A stretch of 64,000 bases of DNA from an uncultured Oscillospiraceae bacterium (GTDB lineage Bacteria; Bacillota; Clostridia; Oscillospirales; Oscillospiraceae): positions 81,637-145,636 of the forward strand of contig CANROC010000008.1 in the NCBI GenBank assembly GCA_947632175.1, given 5' to 3'. This document shows positions 8,152-16,091 of the stretch, in pieces. Position 1 is the first letter of the stretch. Each line of letters opens with the position of its first letter. Below the pieces are notes generated by a model, which was not told the origin of the DNA, searched no databases, and saw nothing but the letters and a program-made list of their open reading frames with translations. A program made the translations under genes and the position numbers.

Positions 8152-8173
8152 AATAATCCGAAAAGCGAATGGA

Positions 8174-9421
8174 TCAGAGGGCCCAGGAGGAGAGGTATTT
8201 TTGCTGTTCGGGGGTGAGGGCGTCGATGGTCATGTGGGAGGCGGCCAGCTTCCGGCGGGCGACGTCGGTGTCGATCTCGTCGGGGATCTCCAGGACGGCG
8301 CGGGGGAGGGAATCCCAGTGGTCGGCGATGTATTTGGCGGCCAGGGCCTGGATGGCGAAGGACATGTCCATGATCTCCACCGGGTGGCCGTCGCCGGAGG
8401 CCAGGTTTACAAGGCGGCCCTCGGCCAGGACGAAGAGGGTGCGGCCGTTTTTCAGCGTGTAGCCTCTGGTAACGGGAGTGCGGCCCTCGCCGGCGTCAAC
8501 GGCGTGGCGCTCCAGCCAGTCCACGTCCACCTCCACGTTGAAGTGGCCGGCGTTGCAGAGGATCGCGCCGTCCTTCATCTTCTCAAAGTGCCTCTCGGTG
8601 ATGACCTTGCAGCAGCCGGTGGAGGTGACGAACAGGTCCCCCTCGGCGGCGGCCTCGTCCATGGTCTTGACCTCATAGCCGTCCATCATGGCCTCCAGGG
8701 CCTTGACGGGGTCGATCTCCGTGACGGTGACCCGCGCGCCCAGGCCCCGGGCCCGCAGGGCGATGCCCCGGCCGCACCAGCCGTAGCCGGCAACGACCAC
8801 GTTTTTCCCGGCCACCACAAGGTTCGTGGCCCGGTTGATGCCGTCCCACGCCGACTGGCCCGTGCCGTAGCGGTTGTCGAAGAAGTGCTTGCACTTGGCG
8901 TCGTTTACCGTGAGCATGGGGAACGCCAGGGCCCCCTCCCGCTCCATGGCGCGCAGGCGGATGATGCCGGTGGTGGTCTCCTCGCATCCGCCGATGACGC
9001 CGGGGAGGAGAGAGCGCATGTCCCGGTGGAGCATACTGACAAGGTCCCCGCCGTCGTCGATGATGATGTGGGGGCCGAAGGCGAGGGCCTCGGCCATGTG
9101 GCGGTCATATTCCTCCGCCGTACAGCCGTAGACGGACCAGACCTGGGCGCCGCCCTGTACCAGCGCCGCCGTCACGTCGTCCTGGGTGGAGAGGGGATTG
9201 CATCCGGTGATCCTGAGGTCCGCCCCGCCGGCCATGAGGACGCGGCACAGCACGGCGGACTTGGCCTCCAGGTGGAGGGAGACGGTCATTTTAAGGCCGG
9301 CGAAGGGCTGCTCCCGCCGGAAATCCTCCTCGATGGAATTTAAAAGCGGCATGAACCGCCGCGCCCACGCGATCTTCTTCTCCCCGGACGGGGCGAGGGC
9401 GATGTCTCTTATTTCGCTCAT
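8174..9421 (-). CDS. ahcY: Adenosylhomocysteinase
   Basis: A 415-residue NAD-dependent S-adenosylhomocysteine hydrolase, which splits SAH into homocysteine and adenosine and so relieves product inhibition of methyltransferases. Family landmarks: HLEAKSAVL near 50-58, GCNPLSTQDDV near 73-83, EETTTG at 147-152, NDAKCKHFFDNRYGTGQS at 173-190 and the NAD-binding GYGWCGRG at 212-219. The length fits the shorter bacterial/archaeal form without the long insertion. GGGAGG precedes the ATG. It is divergent from an operon encoding purine nucleoside phosphorylase and an MTA/SAH/adenosine deaminase, which would consume its adenosine product. Confidence 0.95.
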   Translation of the reverse strand: MSEIRDIALAPSGEKKIAWARRFMPLLNSIEEDFRREQPFAGLKMTVSLHLEAKSAVLCRVLMAGGADLRITGCNPLSTQDDVTAALVQGGAQVWSVYGCTAEEYDRHMAEALAFGPHIIIDDGGDLVSMLHRDMRSLLPGVIGGCEETTTGIIRLRAMEREGALAFPMLTVNDAKCKHFFDNRYGTGQSAWDGINRATNLVVAGKNVVVAGYGWCGRGIALRARGLGARVTVTEIDPVKALEAMMDGYEVKTMDEAAAEGDLFVTSTGCCKVITERHFEKMKDGAILCNAGHFNVEVDVDWLERHAVDAGEGRTPVTRGYTLKNGRTLFVLAEGRLVNLASGDGHPVEIMDMSFAIQALAAKYIADHWDSLPRAVLEIPDEIDTDVARRKLAASHMTIDALTPEQQKYLSSWAL

Positions 9422-9451
9422 AAGAACCTCCCGATACGAGTTGTTAATGGA

Positions 9452-9480
9452 ATTTTAACACGCCCCCGCCAGCAAGTAAA
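9452..9480 (-). promoter_or_regulatory. Promoter of ahcY
   Basis: On the minus strand TTTACT and TAAAAT are spaced by 17 bp, about 30 bp upstream of the ahcY start. Confidence 0.5.
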
Positions 9481-9490
9481 GCCCCGCATC

Positions 9491-9519
9491 TTGTATTTTG
9501 AGGGAAAATGATGTACAAT
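9491..9519 (+). promoter_or_regulatory. Promoter of the 9.5-13.6 kb operon
   Basis: TTGTAT (9491-9496) and TACAAT (9514-9519) with a 17-bp spacer, 23 bp before the GTG start at 9542, divergent from the ahcY promoter. Confidence 0.6.
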
Positions 9520-9541
9520 GGGGCCAAAAGGAGGCGGGGGC

Positions 9542-10123
9542 GTGACGCGGTACGGACTTCACTATGTGACGGGCGACCCGGAGCGGATCGTGGGGCTTTT
9601 GGAAAAGTACGACATGGCGGACGCCAGGGAGAGAGCGAAGGAAGAGGAGCGTGCCCGGGCCCGTGGGACGGAGCCGCCACCGGCGAAGGGCCGGGAGATC
9701 CTGACCGTCCGGTTTCAGGCGGGCGTTCTCAGCGCCTGGTCCTCTGAACGGGAGGGAGGGCTTGCGGCCGGCTGGCCCTGGCGCCGGCGGTACGGCATCC
9801 TGGGCCGGGAGGAGCTGGCTGTGGCGGTCTTTCAGGAGGACGGGGCCTTTATGGTCACTTTCTGGCGGGACGGCCGGACCGTGGCCCCCGCGCCGGGACA
9901 AAATCCCCTGGCTGACCGCCTCCGGGAGGGCGGCGCGGACCTTGAGGGCTCCCTGGAGACGGACGGGGACTGGACCTGCCTTATGACGGACCGGACGGGG
10001 CTGGACGGCATGGAGGGCGTTCTGGGGTTCCCGCTCCTGCTGCCCTCCGGGGCGCTTGAGACTGTGCCCGTGAGCCCCTGTGTGCGGCGAGCTGTGGATG
10101 GAAGCGGGAGCGAGGCTCTATGA
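9542..10123 (+). CDS. Hypothetical protein, first gene of salvage operon
   Basis: This 193-residue protein was not recognised. The GTG at 9542 is preferred over the ATG at 9518 because AGGAGG (9529-9534) lies 7 nt before it, whereas 9518 overlaps the -10 box. The sequence starts TRYGLHYVTGDPERIVGLLEKYD, then a charged Arg/Glu-rich stretch (about residues 30-50), then a beta-rich remainder with paired aromatic residues. There is no signal peptide or membrane segment. Its stop overlaps the next ATG by 4 nt (ATGA), suggesting translational coupling. Confidence 0.65.
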   Translation: MTRYGLHYVTGDPERIVGLLEKYDMADARERAKEEERARARGTEPPPAKGREILTVRFQAGVLSAWSSEREGGLAAGWPWRRRYGILGREELAVAVFQEDGAFMVTFWRDGRTVAPAPGQNPLADRLREGGADLEGSLETDGDWTCLMTDRTGLDGMEGVLGFPLLLPSGALETVPVSPCVRRAVDGSGSEAL

Positions 10124-10500
10124 CGGACGACATTTTGCTGTTCTTTGACGGGCACAGGGCCGCGCTGGCGATTTATGAGAGGCTGGAAAAAGAGATTTTG
10201 CGGGCGTGGCCGGACACGAAGGTCGAGGCGCGGAAGACGCAGATCTCCTTTAAGAACAGGCATTTGTTCGCCTGCGCGTCGTTCCTGCCGGTGAGGCGTA
10301 AAGCGGACCGGCCTGAGGCGTTTCTGACGGTCACCTTCGGGCTGGGAAGGCCGGTGAATGACGGGCGTATCGCCGTCACTACCGAGGCCGCGCCGGGGCG
10401 GTGGACGCACCATGTGCTGGTGGGGTCGCCGGAGGAGATCGACGGGGAGCTTTTGGCGTGGATCGGGGAGGCTTACCGGTTTTCGGAGGGGAAACGATGA
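10120..10500 (+). CDS. DUF5655-type protein
   Basis: A 126-residue soluble protein matching my recollection of the DUF5655 family. Blocks include ILLFFDGHRAALAIYERL at the N-terminus, KTQISFKNRHLFACASFLPVRRK near 39-61, and WTHHVLVGSPEEIDGELLAWI near 94-114. The family function is unknown. It overlaps both neighbours by ATGA junctions, so it is part of the same operon. Confidence 0.7.
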   Translation: MTDDILLFFDGHRAALAIYERLEKEILRAWPDTKVEARKTQISFKNRHLFACASFLPVRRKADRPEAFLTVTFGLGRPVNDGRIAVTTEAAPGRWTHHVLVGSPEEIDGELLAWIGEAYRFSEGKR

Positions 10501-10991
10501 GGCGGGTGCTCGTGATCGGGCCCAGCGGGGCGGGGAAGTCCACCTTCGCCAGGGCGCTGAGGGACAAAACGGGGCTTCCGCTCATTTATCTTGACATGAT
10601 CTGGCACAGGCCGGACGGGATCCATATCAGCCGGGAGGAGTTTGACGGGAAGCTTTCGGAGCTTCTGAAAGGGCCGGAGTGGATCATGGACGGGAACTAT
10701 TCCCGGACGCTGGAGACGCGGCTGCGGGCGGCGGACACGGTGTTTTTGCTGGACTACCCCGTGGAGGTGTGCCTTCAGGGAGTGGCAAGCCGCCGGGGGA
10801 AGCCCCGGGAGGACATGCCGTGGATCGAGACGGAGGAGGACCCGGAATTTACCGCGTGGATCCGGGCGTTCCCGACGGAGACGCTGCCGGAGATATACAG
10901 GCTGTTGGAGCAGTACCGGGAGGGGCGGGAGATTTACGTCTTCCATGCCCGGGAGGACGCCGAGAGGTGGATGAGAGGAGAGTTTGTGTGA
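10497..10991 (+). CDS. P-loop kinase-like protein (topology-modulation/adenylate-kinase-like)
   Basis: A 164-residue P-loop NTPase with Walker A GPSGAGKST at residues 8-16, followed by LPLIYLDMIWHRPDG and IMDGNYSRTLETRL, typical of the small kinase-like proteins often called DNA topology modulation (FlaR-like) proteins. The start at 10497 forms an ATGA overlap with the preceding gene; a longer upstream extension would overlap DUF5655 extensively and is unlikely. Substrate unknown; in this operon a nucleoside or nucleotide is plausible but unproven. The downstream GTG start overlaps its stop. Confidence 0.75.
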   Translation: MRRVLVIGPSGAGKSTFARALRDKTGLPLIYLDMIWHRPDGIHISREEFDGKLSELLKGPEWIMDGNYSRTLETRLRAADTVFLLDYPVEVCLQGVASRRGKPREDMPWIETEEDPEFTAWIRAFPTETLPEIYRLLEQYREGREIYVFHAREDAERWMRGEFV

Positions 10992-11809
10992 AATACACTT
11001 TCGAGTATTACAAAAAGGCCGCGGACTTTTTGACGGAGCGGTGCGGGGGAGCGCCGGAGATCGGGGTCGTGCTGGGGTCCGGGCTGGGGCATTTTGCCGG
11101 GGAGCTGGAGGACGCCGTCACGGTGCCCTACGCGGAGATCCCCAACTTCCTCGTCTCCACCGCCGTGGGGCACGCCGGGGAGATGGTCTTCGGCACCGTG
11201 GCGGGGCGCAGAGTGGCGTGCATGTCCGGGCGGTTCCACTACTACGAGGGGTACGACTTCGAGGAGCTGAGCATCCCGGTGCGGGTGCTGAAGCTCTTGG
11301 GCATCCGGGCGCTTATTTTGACCAACGCCGCCGGGGCGGTGAACACCGCCTATAAGCCCGGGGACATCATGGTCATCGCCGACCACATGAAATTCATGGG
11401 CGCCAGCCCCATGCGGGGGCCCAATGTGGACCAGTTCGGGCCCCGGTTTTTCGACATGGGCTCGACCTACACGCCGGCCCTGCGGGCGCTGGCGCTGGAG
11501 CTTGCGAAGCGCTCCTCCCTTACGGTCCACGAGGGGGTCTACTGGTTCTCGCCGGGGCCGCAGTTCGAGACGCCGGCGGAGATCCGGGCCGTCCGGGCTT
11601 TAGGCGGGGACGCCGTGGGCATGTCCACGGTGACGGAGGCGCTGACCGCCGCCCACTGCGGGCTTCCGCTGCTGGCCCTCTCCGTCATGACCAACATGGC
11701 CGCCGGGGTCCTGCCGCAGCCGCTGTCCTCGGAGGAGGTCATCGAGACGGCCAACGCCATCGAGGGGCCCTTCACAGCCTACGTGAAGGATATCATCGCC
11801 CACATCTGA
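10988..11809 (+). CDS. punA: Purine nucleoside phosphorylase
   Basis: A 273-residue trimeric-type (PNP/MTAP family) purine nucleoside phosphorylase, which converts inosine or guanosine plus phosphate to base and ribose-1-phosphate. Motifs: phosphate loop GSGLG (30-34), SGRFHYYEG (80-88), TNAAGAVN (112-119), DHMKFMGASPMRGPN (132-146), QFETPAE (192-198), GMSTVTEA and the base-contacting Asn in VMTNMAAG (near 236). The start is GTG at 10988, with GAGAGGAGAG just upstream and the start overlapping the previous stop; length then matches the family. It sits between a kinase-like gene and an MTA/SAH deaminase, consistent with adenosine to inosine to hypoxanthine flow. The symbol is by family only. 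Confidence 0.9.
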   Translation: MKYTFEYYKKAADFLTERCGGAPEIGVVLGSGLGHFAGELEDAVTVPYAEIPNFLVSTAVGHAGEMVFGTVAGRRVACMSGRFHYYEGYDFEELSIPVRVLKLLGIRALILTNAAGAVNTAYKPGDIMVIADHMKFMGASPMRGPNVDQFGPRFFDMGSTYTPALRALALELAKRSSLTVHEGVYWFSPGPQFETPAEIRAVRALGGDAVGMSTVTEALTAAHCGLPLLALSVMTNMAAGVLPQPLSSEEVIETANAIEGPFTAYVKDIIAHI

Positions 11810-11817
11810 GGTGACAT

Positions 11818-13134
11818 ATGAGACGCTTATACAAAAACGCCGTCGTCCTCCAGGGCGGGGACGGCGGGTATACGGTCCTTGAAAAGGGCTTTCTGGGCGT
11901 GGACGGGGACAGGATCGACTATCTGAGCGACACCGCCCCCGCCGTCCCCTACGACGAGGAGCGGGACATGGCCGGGACCGTGCTGATCCCGGGCTTTGTG
12001 AACGCCCATACCCACACGCCCATGACGCTCCTGCGGGGGGTGGGGAGCGATCTGCCCCTCCAGAGCTGGCTCTTCGACACGGTCTTCCCCATCGAGGACC
12101 GGCTGACGCCGGCGATGATAAGGGCAGGGACGGAGCTTGCGCTTTTGGAGATGATCGCCGCCGGCACCACGTCCTTCACGGACATGTACATGGAGCCTCA
12201 GGAGACGGCGGAGGCGGTGCTGGCGTGCGGCATGAAGGCCAATCTCTGCCGGCCCGTCCAGTGCTTCGACCCCACGGAGAGGCCGGAGGACAACTTCCGG
12301 GCGCGGGAGTCCCTGGCGCTCTATGACCGGTACCACAACGCCGGGAACGGGCGGGTGAGGATCGACTTTTGCGTCCACGCGGAGTATACCTGCACCGCGC
12401 CCGTGGTGAAATACTACGCGGACCTCGTCCGGGAGCGGCGGGGGAATCTCCACATCCACCTCTCCGAGACGAAAAAGGAGCACGACGAGTGCGTGCAGAA
12501 ATACGGCGTCACACCGGCCAGATGGTTTGCGGACCTCGGGGCCTTCGACGGCACGGCCCTGGCCGCCCACTGCGTGTGGGTGACGGAGGAGGACATGAGG
12601 CTTTTGCGGGAGCGGGGCGTCAGCGTGGTCCACTGCCCCTCCAGCAACATGAAGCTGGGCAGCGGACTTGCGCCGGTGCCCCGGATGCTGGAGCTGGGGC
12701 TTAACGTGGCGCTGGGCACCGACGGGGCGGCCTCCAACAACAACCTCAACATGCCGGAGGAGCTGCACCTGGCGTCCCTCCTGCACAACGGCTTTACCGG
12801 CGACCCCACGGTGATGCCCGCCGGGGTGACGCTGCGCATGGCGACGCTCCATGGCGCGAGGGCCCAGGGCAGGGGAGACACCGGGGAGCTTCGGGTGGGG
12901 AAAAAGGCGGACTTCGCCGCCCTTTCCCTCGCGGGGCCCCACATGCGGCCCTGCCTCGACCCGCTGGCGCTGGTCACATACAGCGCCCAGGGGAGCGATG
13001 TGGTGATGACCGTCGCGGACGGGCAGATCCTTTACGACCACGGGAAATATCTCACCATGGACGCTCAGCGCGTCTACGAGGACGCGGACAGGGCGGCGTG
13101 GGAGCTTTATCACGGAAAGGAGAACATACAATGA
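11818..13134 (+). CDS. mtaD: 5'-methylthioadenosine/S-adenosylhomocysteine deaminase
   Basis: A 438-residue amidohydrolase of the MTA/SAH/adenosine deaminase group (ATZ/TRZ-type). Metal and catalytic signatures are intact: NAHTHTPMTLLRG (63-75), a HAEYT block, HIHLSETKKEHDEC, HCVWVTEED, HCPSSNMKLGSG and GTDGAASNNNLNM. It should deaminate MTA, SAH or adenosine to the inosyl forms. The gene is 8 bp after the phosphorylase and overlaps the next gene by ATGA. Divergent ahcY suggests a combined route for removing SAH and adenosine. Exact substrate preference cannot be read from the sequence. Confidence 0.88.
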   Translation: MRRLYKNAVVLQGGDGGYTVLEKGFLGVDGDRIDYLSDTAPAVPYDEERDMAGTVLIPGFVNAHTHTPMTLLRGVGSDLPLQSWLFDTVFPIEDRLTPAMIRAGTELALLEMIAAGTTSFTDMYMEPQETAEAVLACGMKANLCRPVQCFDPTERPEDNFRARESLALYDRYHNAGNGRVRIDFCVHAEYTCTAPVVKYYADLVRERRGNLHIHLSETKKEHDECVQKYGVTPARWFADLGAFDGTALAAHCVWVTEEDMRLLRERGVSVVHCPSSNMKLGSGLAPVPRMLELGLNVALGTDGAASNNNLNMPEELHLASLLHNGFTGDPTVMPAGVTLRMATLHGARAQGRGDTGELRVGKKADFAALSLAGPHMRPCLDPLALVTYSAQGSDVVMTVADGQILYDHGKYLTMDAQRVYEDADRAAWELYHGKENIQ

Positions 13135-13580
13135 GTTTTTTGGACAGTATCCTGGCCCCGCGGGGCGAGCACAGCTGCGATCTGGGCGGAGGGCTCTATT
13201 TTACCTACAATGAGGTGTCCAACGGCCTGGGCGGGTACGTGAACGTGGGGCTCACATTGCGGCGTCAGGGCGACCCGGGGTTCGCCGCGCGCATCACGGA
13301 CCGGGAGGGCACGTTCGTCCACTTCCCCGGTGCGGAGGAGGGCAGCTGGCGGAAGGACCTGACGATGTCCTTTACGCCCCGGTGCCGGTTCCGGTGCTGG
13401 ATCTACCGGGAGGAGGACGGGACGCTGTCCTTTGAGTGGATGGTCCAGCCCGACGGGCGCTACTGGGGGGACGACGACGGGTTCGGCATGGACAACGACG
13501 TGGAGGTGACCCTGTTCGCCCCCATGGACGAGAACGGGAAATTCACCGGCCCCTTCGCGCCGCGGAAGAAGAGGAAGTAG
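13131..13580 (+). CDS. Hypothetical protein, last gene of salvage operon
   Basis: An unrecognised 149-residue soluble protein. The ATG at 13131 overlaps the deaminase stop and follows GGAAAGGAG. It is rich in aromatic residues and glycine (GGGLYFTYNEVSNGLGGYVNVG) with a WRKDLTMSF...CWIYREEDGTLSFEWM core, suggesting an all-beta fold, and ends in a basic tail (PRKKRK). Convergent with the DUF4830 gene 3 bp away. No function is proposed. Confidence 0.65.
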   Translation: MSFLDSILAPRGEHSCDLGGGLYFTYNEVSNGLGGYVNVGLTLRRQGDPGFAARITDREGTFVHFPGAEEGSWRKDLTMSFTPRCRFRCWIYREEDGTLSFEWMVQPDGRYWGDDDGFGMDNDVEVTLFAPMDENGKFTGPFAPRKKRK

Positions 13581-13582
13581 GC

Positions 13583-14053
13583 TTACGAGTCGGGGAAGGT
13601 GAGCGTCTCCATGAAGCCCTCGGCGCTGACGCACTGGACGTCGGCGGCGATGACCGCGCCCCGGTAGACGATCATGTCCGCCACCACCCGGTCGGAGGCG
13701 GAGGGGTGGTTGGTGATCTCGTAGGTGTAGCGCACCGCCTGAAGGCCGGCGTATTTCTTGAGGTCGAAACCCTGCTTTTGCTGGAGAGTGTTATACGCGG
13801 CGTAGACCCGGGAAAAATCCCTGGGGATGGTGACGGCCTGCTCCTCGATGGGCTCCGGGGAGACCTTCCAGCCGAAGGACTCCAGATACCTGACCCGCTG
13901 TTCGTTGGTCTTCACCACCGCGTCGAAGCTCCCGGCGGACGCGCTGTCGCCCGAGGGGAGGACAAGCAGGAGGACCGCGGCGGCCAGCACCACGAGAACG
14001 AGGGCGCCGAGGATGAGCTTTTTCCTGTCGAATTTGGCTGTTATGATAAACAT
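13583..14053 (-). CDS. DUF4830-type membrane-anchored protein
   Basis: A 156-residue protein with one N-terminal transmembrane anchor (about residues 14-34) and an extracytoplasmic domain of DUF4830 type: TNEQRVRYLESFGW near 48-61, IPRDFSRVYAAYNTLQQKQGFDLKKYAG and RYTYEITNHP, ending in a DMIVYRGAVIAADVQ strand. Family function unknown. The start at 14053 is chosen for GGAGGTG upstream; the longer frame would add an implausible basic extension across the pucR-type promoter region. Confidence 0.75.
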   Translation of the reverse strand: MFIITAKFDRKKLILGALVLVVLAAAVLLLVLPSGDSASAGSFDAVVKTNEQRVRYLESFGWKVSPEPIEEQAVTIPRDFSRVYAAYNTLQQKQGFDLKKYAGLQAVRYTYEITNHPSASDRVVADMIVYRGAVIAADVQCVSAEGFMETLTFPDS

Positions 14054-14196
14054 AGGAGCACCTCCGAATGATGTTTGTACCATGATATTCGGAGGGGCCG
14101 GGGGGTATGCAGCCAGAATTTCGGGGTTTTTTCTGCATTTTGTACGTATGCCGGAGGCCCCGGCGGAAAAAAACTTTGCAAAATGATTTTTTCCAC

Positions 14197-14225
14197 TTGA
14201 AAAATGGCGCAATATTGGTTATTAT
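14197..14225 (+). promoter_or_regulatory. Promoter upstream of the PucR/ftsEX unit
   Basis: TTGAAA (14197-14202) and TATTAT (14220-14225) spaced by 17 bp, 65 bp before the start codon. Confidence 0.45.
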
Positions 14226-14290
14226 GGTATATGTCAAAATCACGAATCCGGTTTACGTAACTCTGAACAACTAATTTGGGAGGATTGCTT

Positions 14291-15385
14291 ATGTCCAGCA
14301 GGATCTTTCAGAGCGTGGTAGTCCAGATGAAGGAAGCCACCACACGGTGCCTGGGCGTTGTAGACAGCGAGGGCAACGTGATCGCCACCAGCGAGCTTTC
14401 CATGATGGGCTCGCATATCGCCGACGCCGCCAGCATCCTGCCGCTCCCCGGCGAGAAGGTGAAGGTCCTGGCGGGCAAGACCTTCCGGCCCCTGGCGGGC
14501 TCCGAGCAGAACATCGAGTACGCCGTGTTCGTGGAGGGCACGGACGAGCTGGCCGCCAGCTACTGCTGTATGCTGGCCGTGGCCATCCAGAGCGCCAAGG
14601 CGTATTACGAGGAGAAGTACGACAAGTCAGCCCTGGTCAAGTCCATCATCACCGAGAACATCCTCCCCGGGGATATCTATGTCCACGCCAAGGAGCTCCA
14701 CTTCGTCTCCGACGTGCCCAGGGCCGTCTTCTATATCCGGCAGCTGGACCGGGCGGACGTGGCCACGCTGGAGGTCCTGCGCCGGCTCTATCCCGAGAAG
14801 CAGAGGGACTTCATCATCTCCATCAACGAGACGGACATCGCCGTCATCAAGGAGGTCCCGGCCCACACGGAGGAGAAGGATACCCACAAAATGGGCGTTG
14901 CCATGTCCGCCGCCATCTCCGACGAGCTGAAGATCCGCACCGTCATTGGCGTGGGGACCCTGGCCATGCACCTGCGGGACCTGTCCATCCGCTACAAGGA
15001 GGCCCAGACGGCCATCGACGTGGGCAAGGTCTTCGATGAGGAGAAGACCGTCATCAACTACGAAAGCCTGGGCATCGGGCGGCTCATCTATCAGCTCCCC
15101 ACCACCATGTGCGAGATGTTCCTGAACGAGGTCTTCAAGAAGAACCCCATCGACAGCCTGGACGAGGAGACCCTGGGCATCATCACGGAGTTTTTCGACA
15201 ACAACCTGAATATCTCCGAGACGAGCCGCAAGCTTTTCGTCCACCGCAACACGCTGGTGTACAGGCTGGGGAAGATCAAGAAGCTCACGGGGCTCGATCT
15301 TCGGGAGTTCGATCAGGCCATCGTCTTCAAGGTGGCGCTGATGGTCAAGAAATACCTGGATTCCCAGGGAATACATCTTGCATAA
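14291..15385 (+). CDS. PucR/CdaR-family transcriptional regulator
   Basis: A 364-residue regulator. The C-terminus (about 305-360) is a PucR-type helix-turn-helix: FFDNNLNISETSRKLFVHRNTLVYRLGKIKKLTGLDLRE. The middle resembles the CdaR GGDEF-like domain (LYPEKQRDFIISINETDIAVI, IGVGTLAMHLRDLSIRYKEAQTAIDVG), and the N-terminus resembles a sugar-diacid sensing domain. The ATG at 14291 follows GGGAGG. It lies directly upstream of ftsE with a 19-bp gap and may share its transcript. Its ligand and targets are unknown; regulation of the downstream division genes is only a positional inference. Confidence 0.85.
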   Translation: MSSRIFQSVVVQMKEATTRCLGVVDSEGNVIATSELSMMGSHIADAASILPLPGEKVKVLAGKTFRPLAGSEQNIEYAVFVEGTDELAASYCCMLAVAIQSAKAYYEEKYDKSALVKSIITENILPGDIYVHAKELHFVSDVPRAVFYIRQLDRADVATLEVLRRLYPEKQRDFIISINETDIAVIKEVPAHTEEKDTHKMGVAMSAAISDELKIRTVIGVGTLAMHLRDLSIRYKEAQTAIDVGKVFDEEKTVINYESLGIGRLIYQLPTTMCEMFLNEVFKKNPIDSLDEETLGIITEFFDNNLNISETSRKLFVHRNTLVYRLGKIKKLTGLDLREFDQAIVFKVALMVKKYLDSQGIHLA

Positions 15386-15404
15386 TTAAGGGAAACGATC
15401 GCAA

Positions 15405-16091
15405 ATGGTTCAATTTACTGACGTCTTCAAGTCCTATGAAAACGGCACCAAGGCCCTGCGGGGCGTGAGCTTCACCATCCGGGACGGGGAATTCGCGTTC
15501 CTGGTGGGACCCTCCGGCTCCGGAAAGACCACCATCATCAAGCTCCTCACCGGCGAGATCGCCCCCACGGACGGCAAGGTGCTGGTGAACGACTACGATC
15601 TTGGCACCATCAAGTTCTCCCGGATGCCCTACATGCGCCGGACCCTGGGCGTGGTGTTCCAGGACTACCGGCTCATCGAGGACAAGTCCGTCTACGAGAA
15701 CGTGGCCTTCGCCATGCGGGTCATCGGCGCCTCCAACAAGGAGATCCGCCGCCGCGTCCCCTATGTGCTGGAGCTGGTGGGCCTCGACAAACGGACGAAA
15801 CGCAAGCCCCAGGAGCTCTCCGGCGGCGAGCAGCAGCGCGTCGCTATCGCCAGGGCCTTGGTGAACAACCCGCGCCTCATCATCGCCGATGAGCCCACCG
15901 GGAATCTGGACCCCGCCAGGAGCCTGGAGATCATGATGCTCCTGCAGAAGATCAACGAGCTGGGCACCACCGTTCTTGTGGTCACCCACGAAAAGGAGCT
16001 TGTGGAGAGCTTCTCCAAGCGGGTCATCGCCATTGACGGCGGCAAGATCATCAGCGACGGAATGGGCGGGTATTATAACTATGAAAGGTAA
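15405..16091 (+). CDS. ftsE: Cell division ATP-binding protein FtsE
   Basis: A 228-residue ABC ATPase that partners FtsX at the membrane to activate a peptidoglycan hydrolase. Walker A GPSGSGKT at 35-42, Q-loop VFQDYRLIEDKSVYENVAFAM, signature LSGGEQQRVAIARAL near 139, Walker B RLIIADEPTGNLDP near 157-170, then THEKEL. Overlaps ftsX by 11 nt, consistent with coupling. Confidence 0.95.
   Translation: MVQFTDVFKSYENGTKALRGVSFTIRDGEFAFLVGPSGSGKTTIIKLLTGEIAPTDGKVLVNDYDLGTIKFSRMPYMRRTLGVVFQDYRLIEDKSVYENVAFAMRVIGASNKEIRRRVPYVLELVGLDKRTKRKPQELSGGEQQRVAIARALVNNPRLIIADEPTGNLDPARSLEIMMLLQKINELGTTVLVVTHEKELVESFSKRVIAIDGGKIISDGMGGYYNYER

Larger units (their letters stand above)
7426..8173. repeat. 748-bp repeat cluster between convergent genes
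   Basis: No gene is supported here. In order: promoter-like unit A on the minus strand (7482-7520); a palindrome with T-run near 7531-7563; a CCTCCTACGAGGAGG module near 7605-7622; the multi-hairpin element (7637-7754); a GGCCGCCAGGAGTGGCGGCC hairpin near 7799; a second CCTCCTCGTAGGAGG module near 7882; a further GCCGCC palindrome near 7970; a GTAGGGGTCGCC palindrome near 8026-8056; a GGCGGGTT palindrome near 8076; and promoter-like unit B on the plus strand (8111-8151). Large parts recur near 55.1-55.4 kb in the same orientation and near 36.8-37.0 kb inverted. Confidence 0.8.

Noticed and set aside
7426..8173. Possible CRISPR array in the repeat clusters
   Set aside because: The modules are palindromes of different lengths without regular spacers, and there are no cas genes.
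8201..9343. Plus-strand frame downstream of promoter unit B
   Set aside because: It is a shadow of ahcY. Unit B may be a real promoter, but there is no ribosome-binding site or family-like protein to support a coding role.
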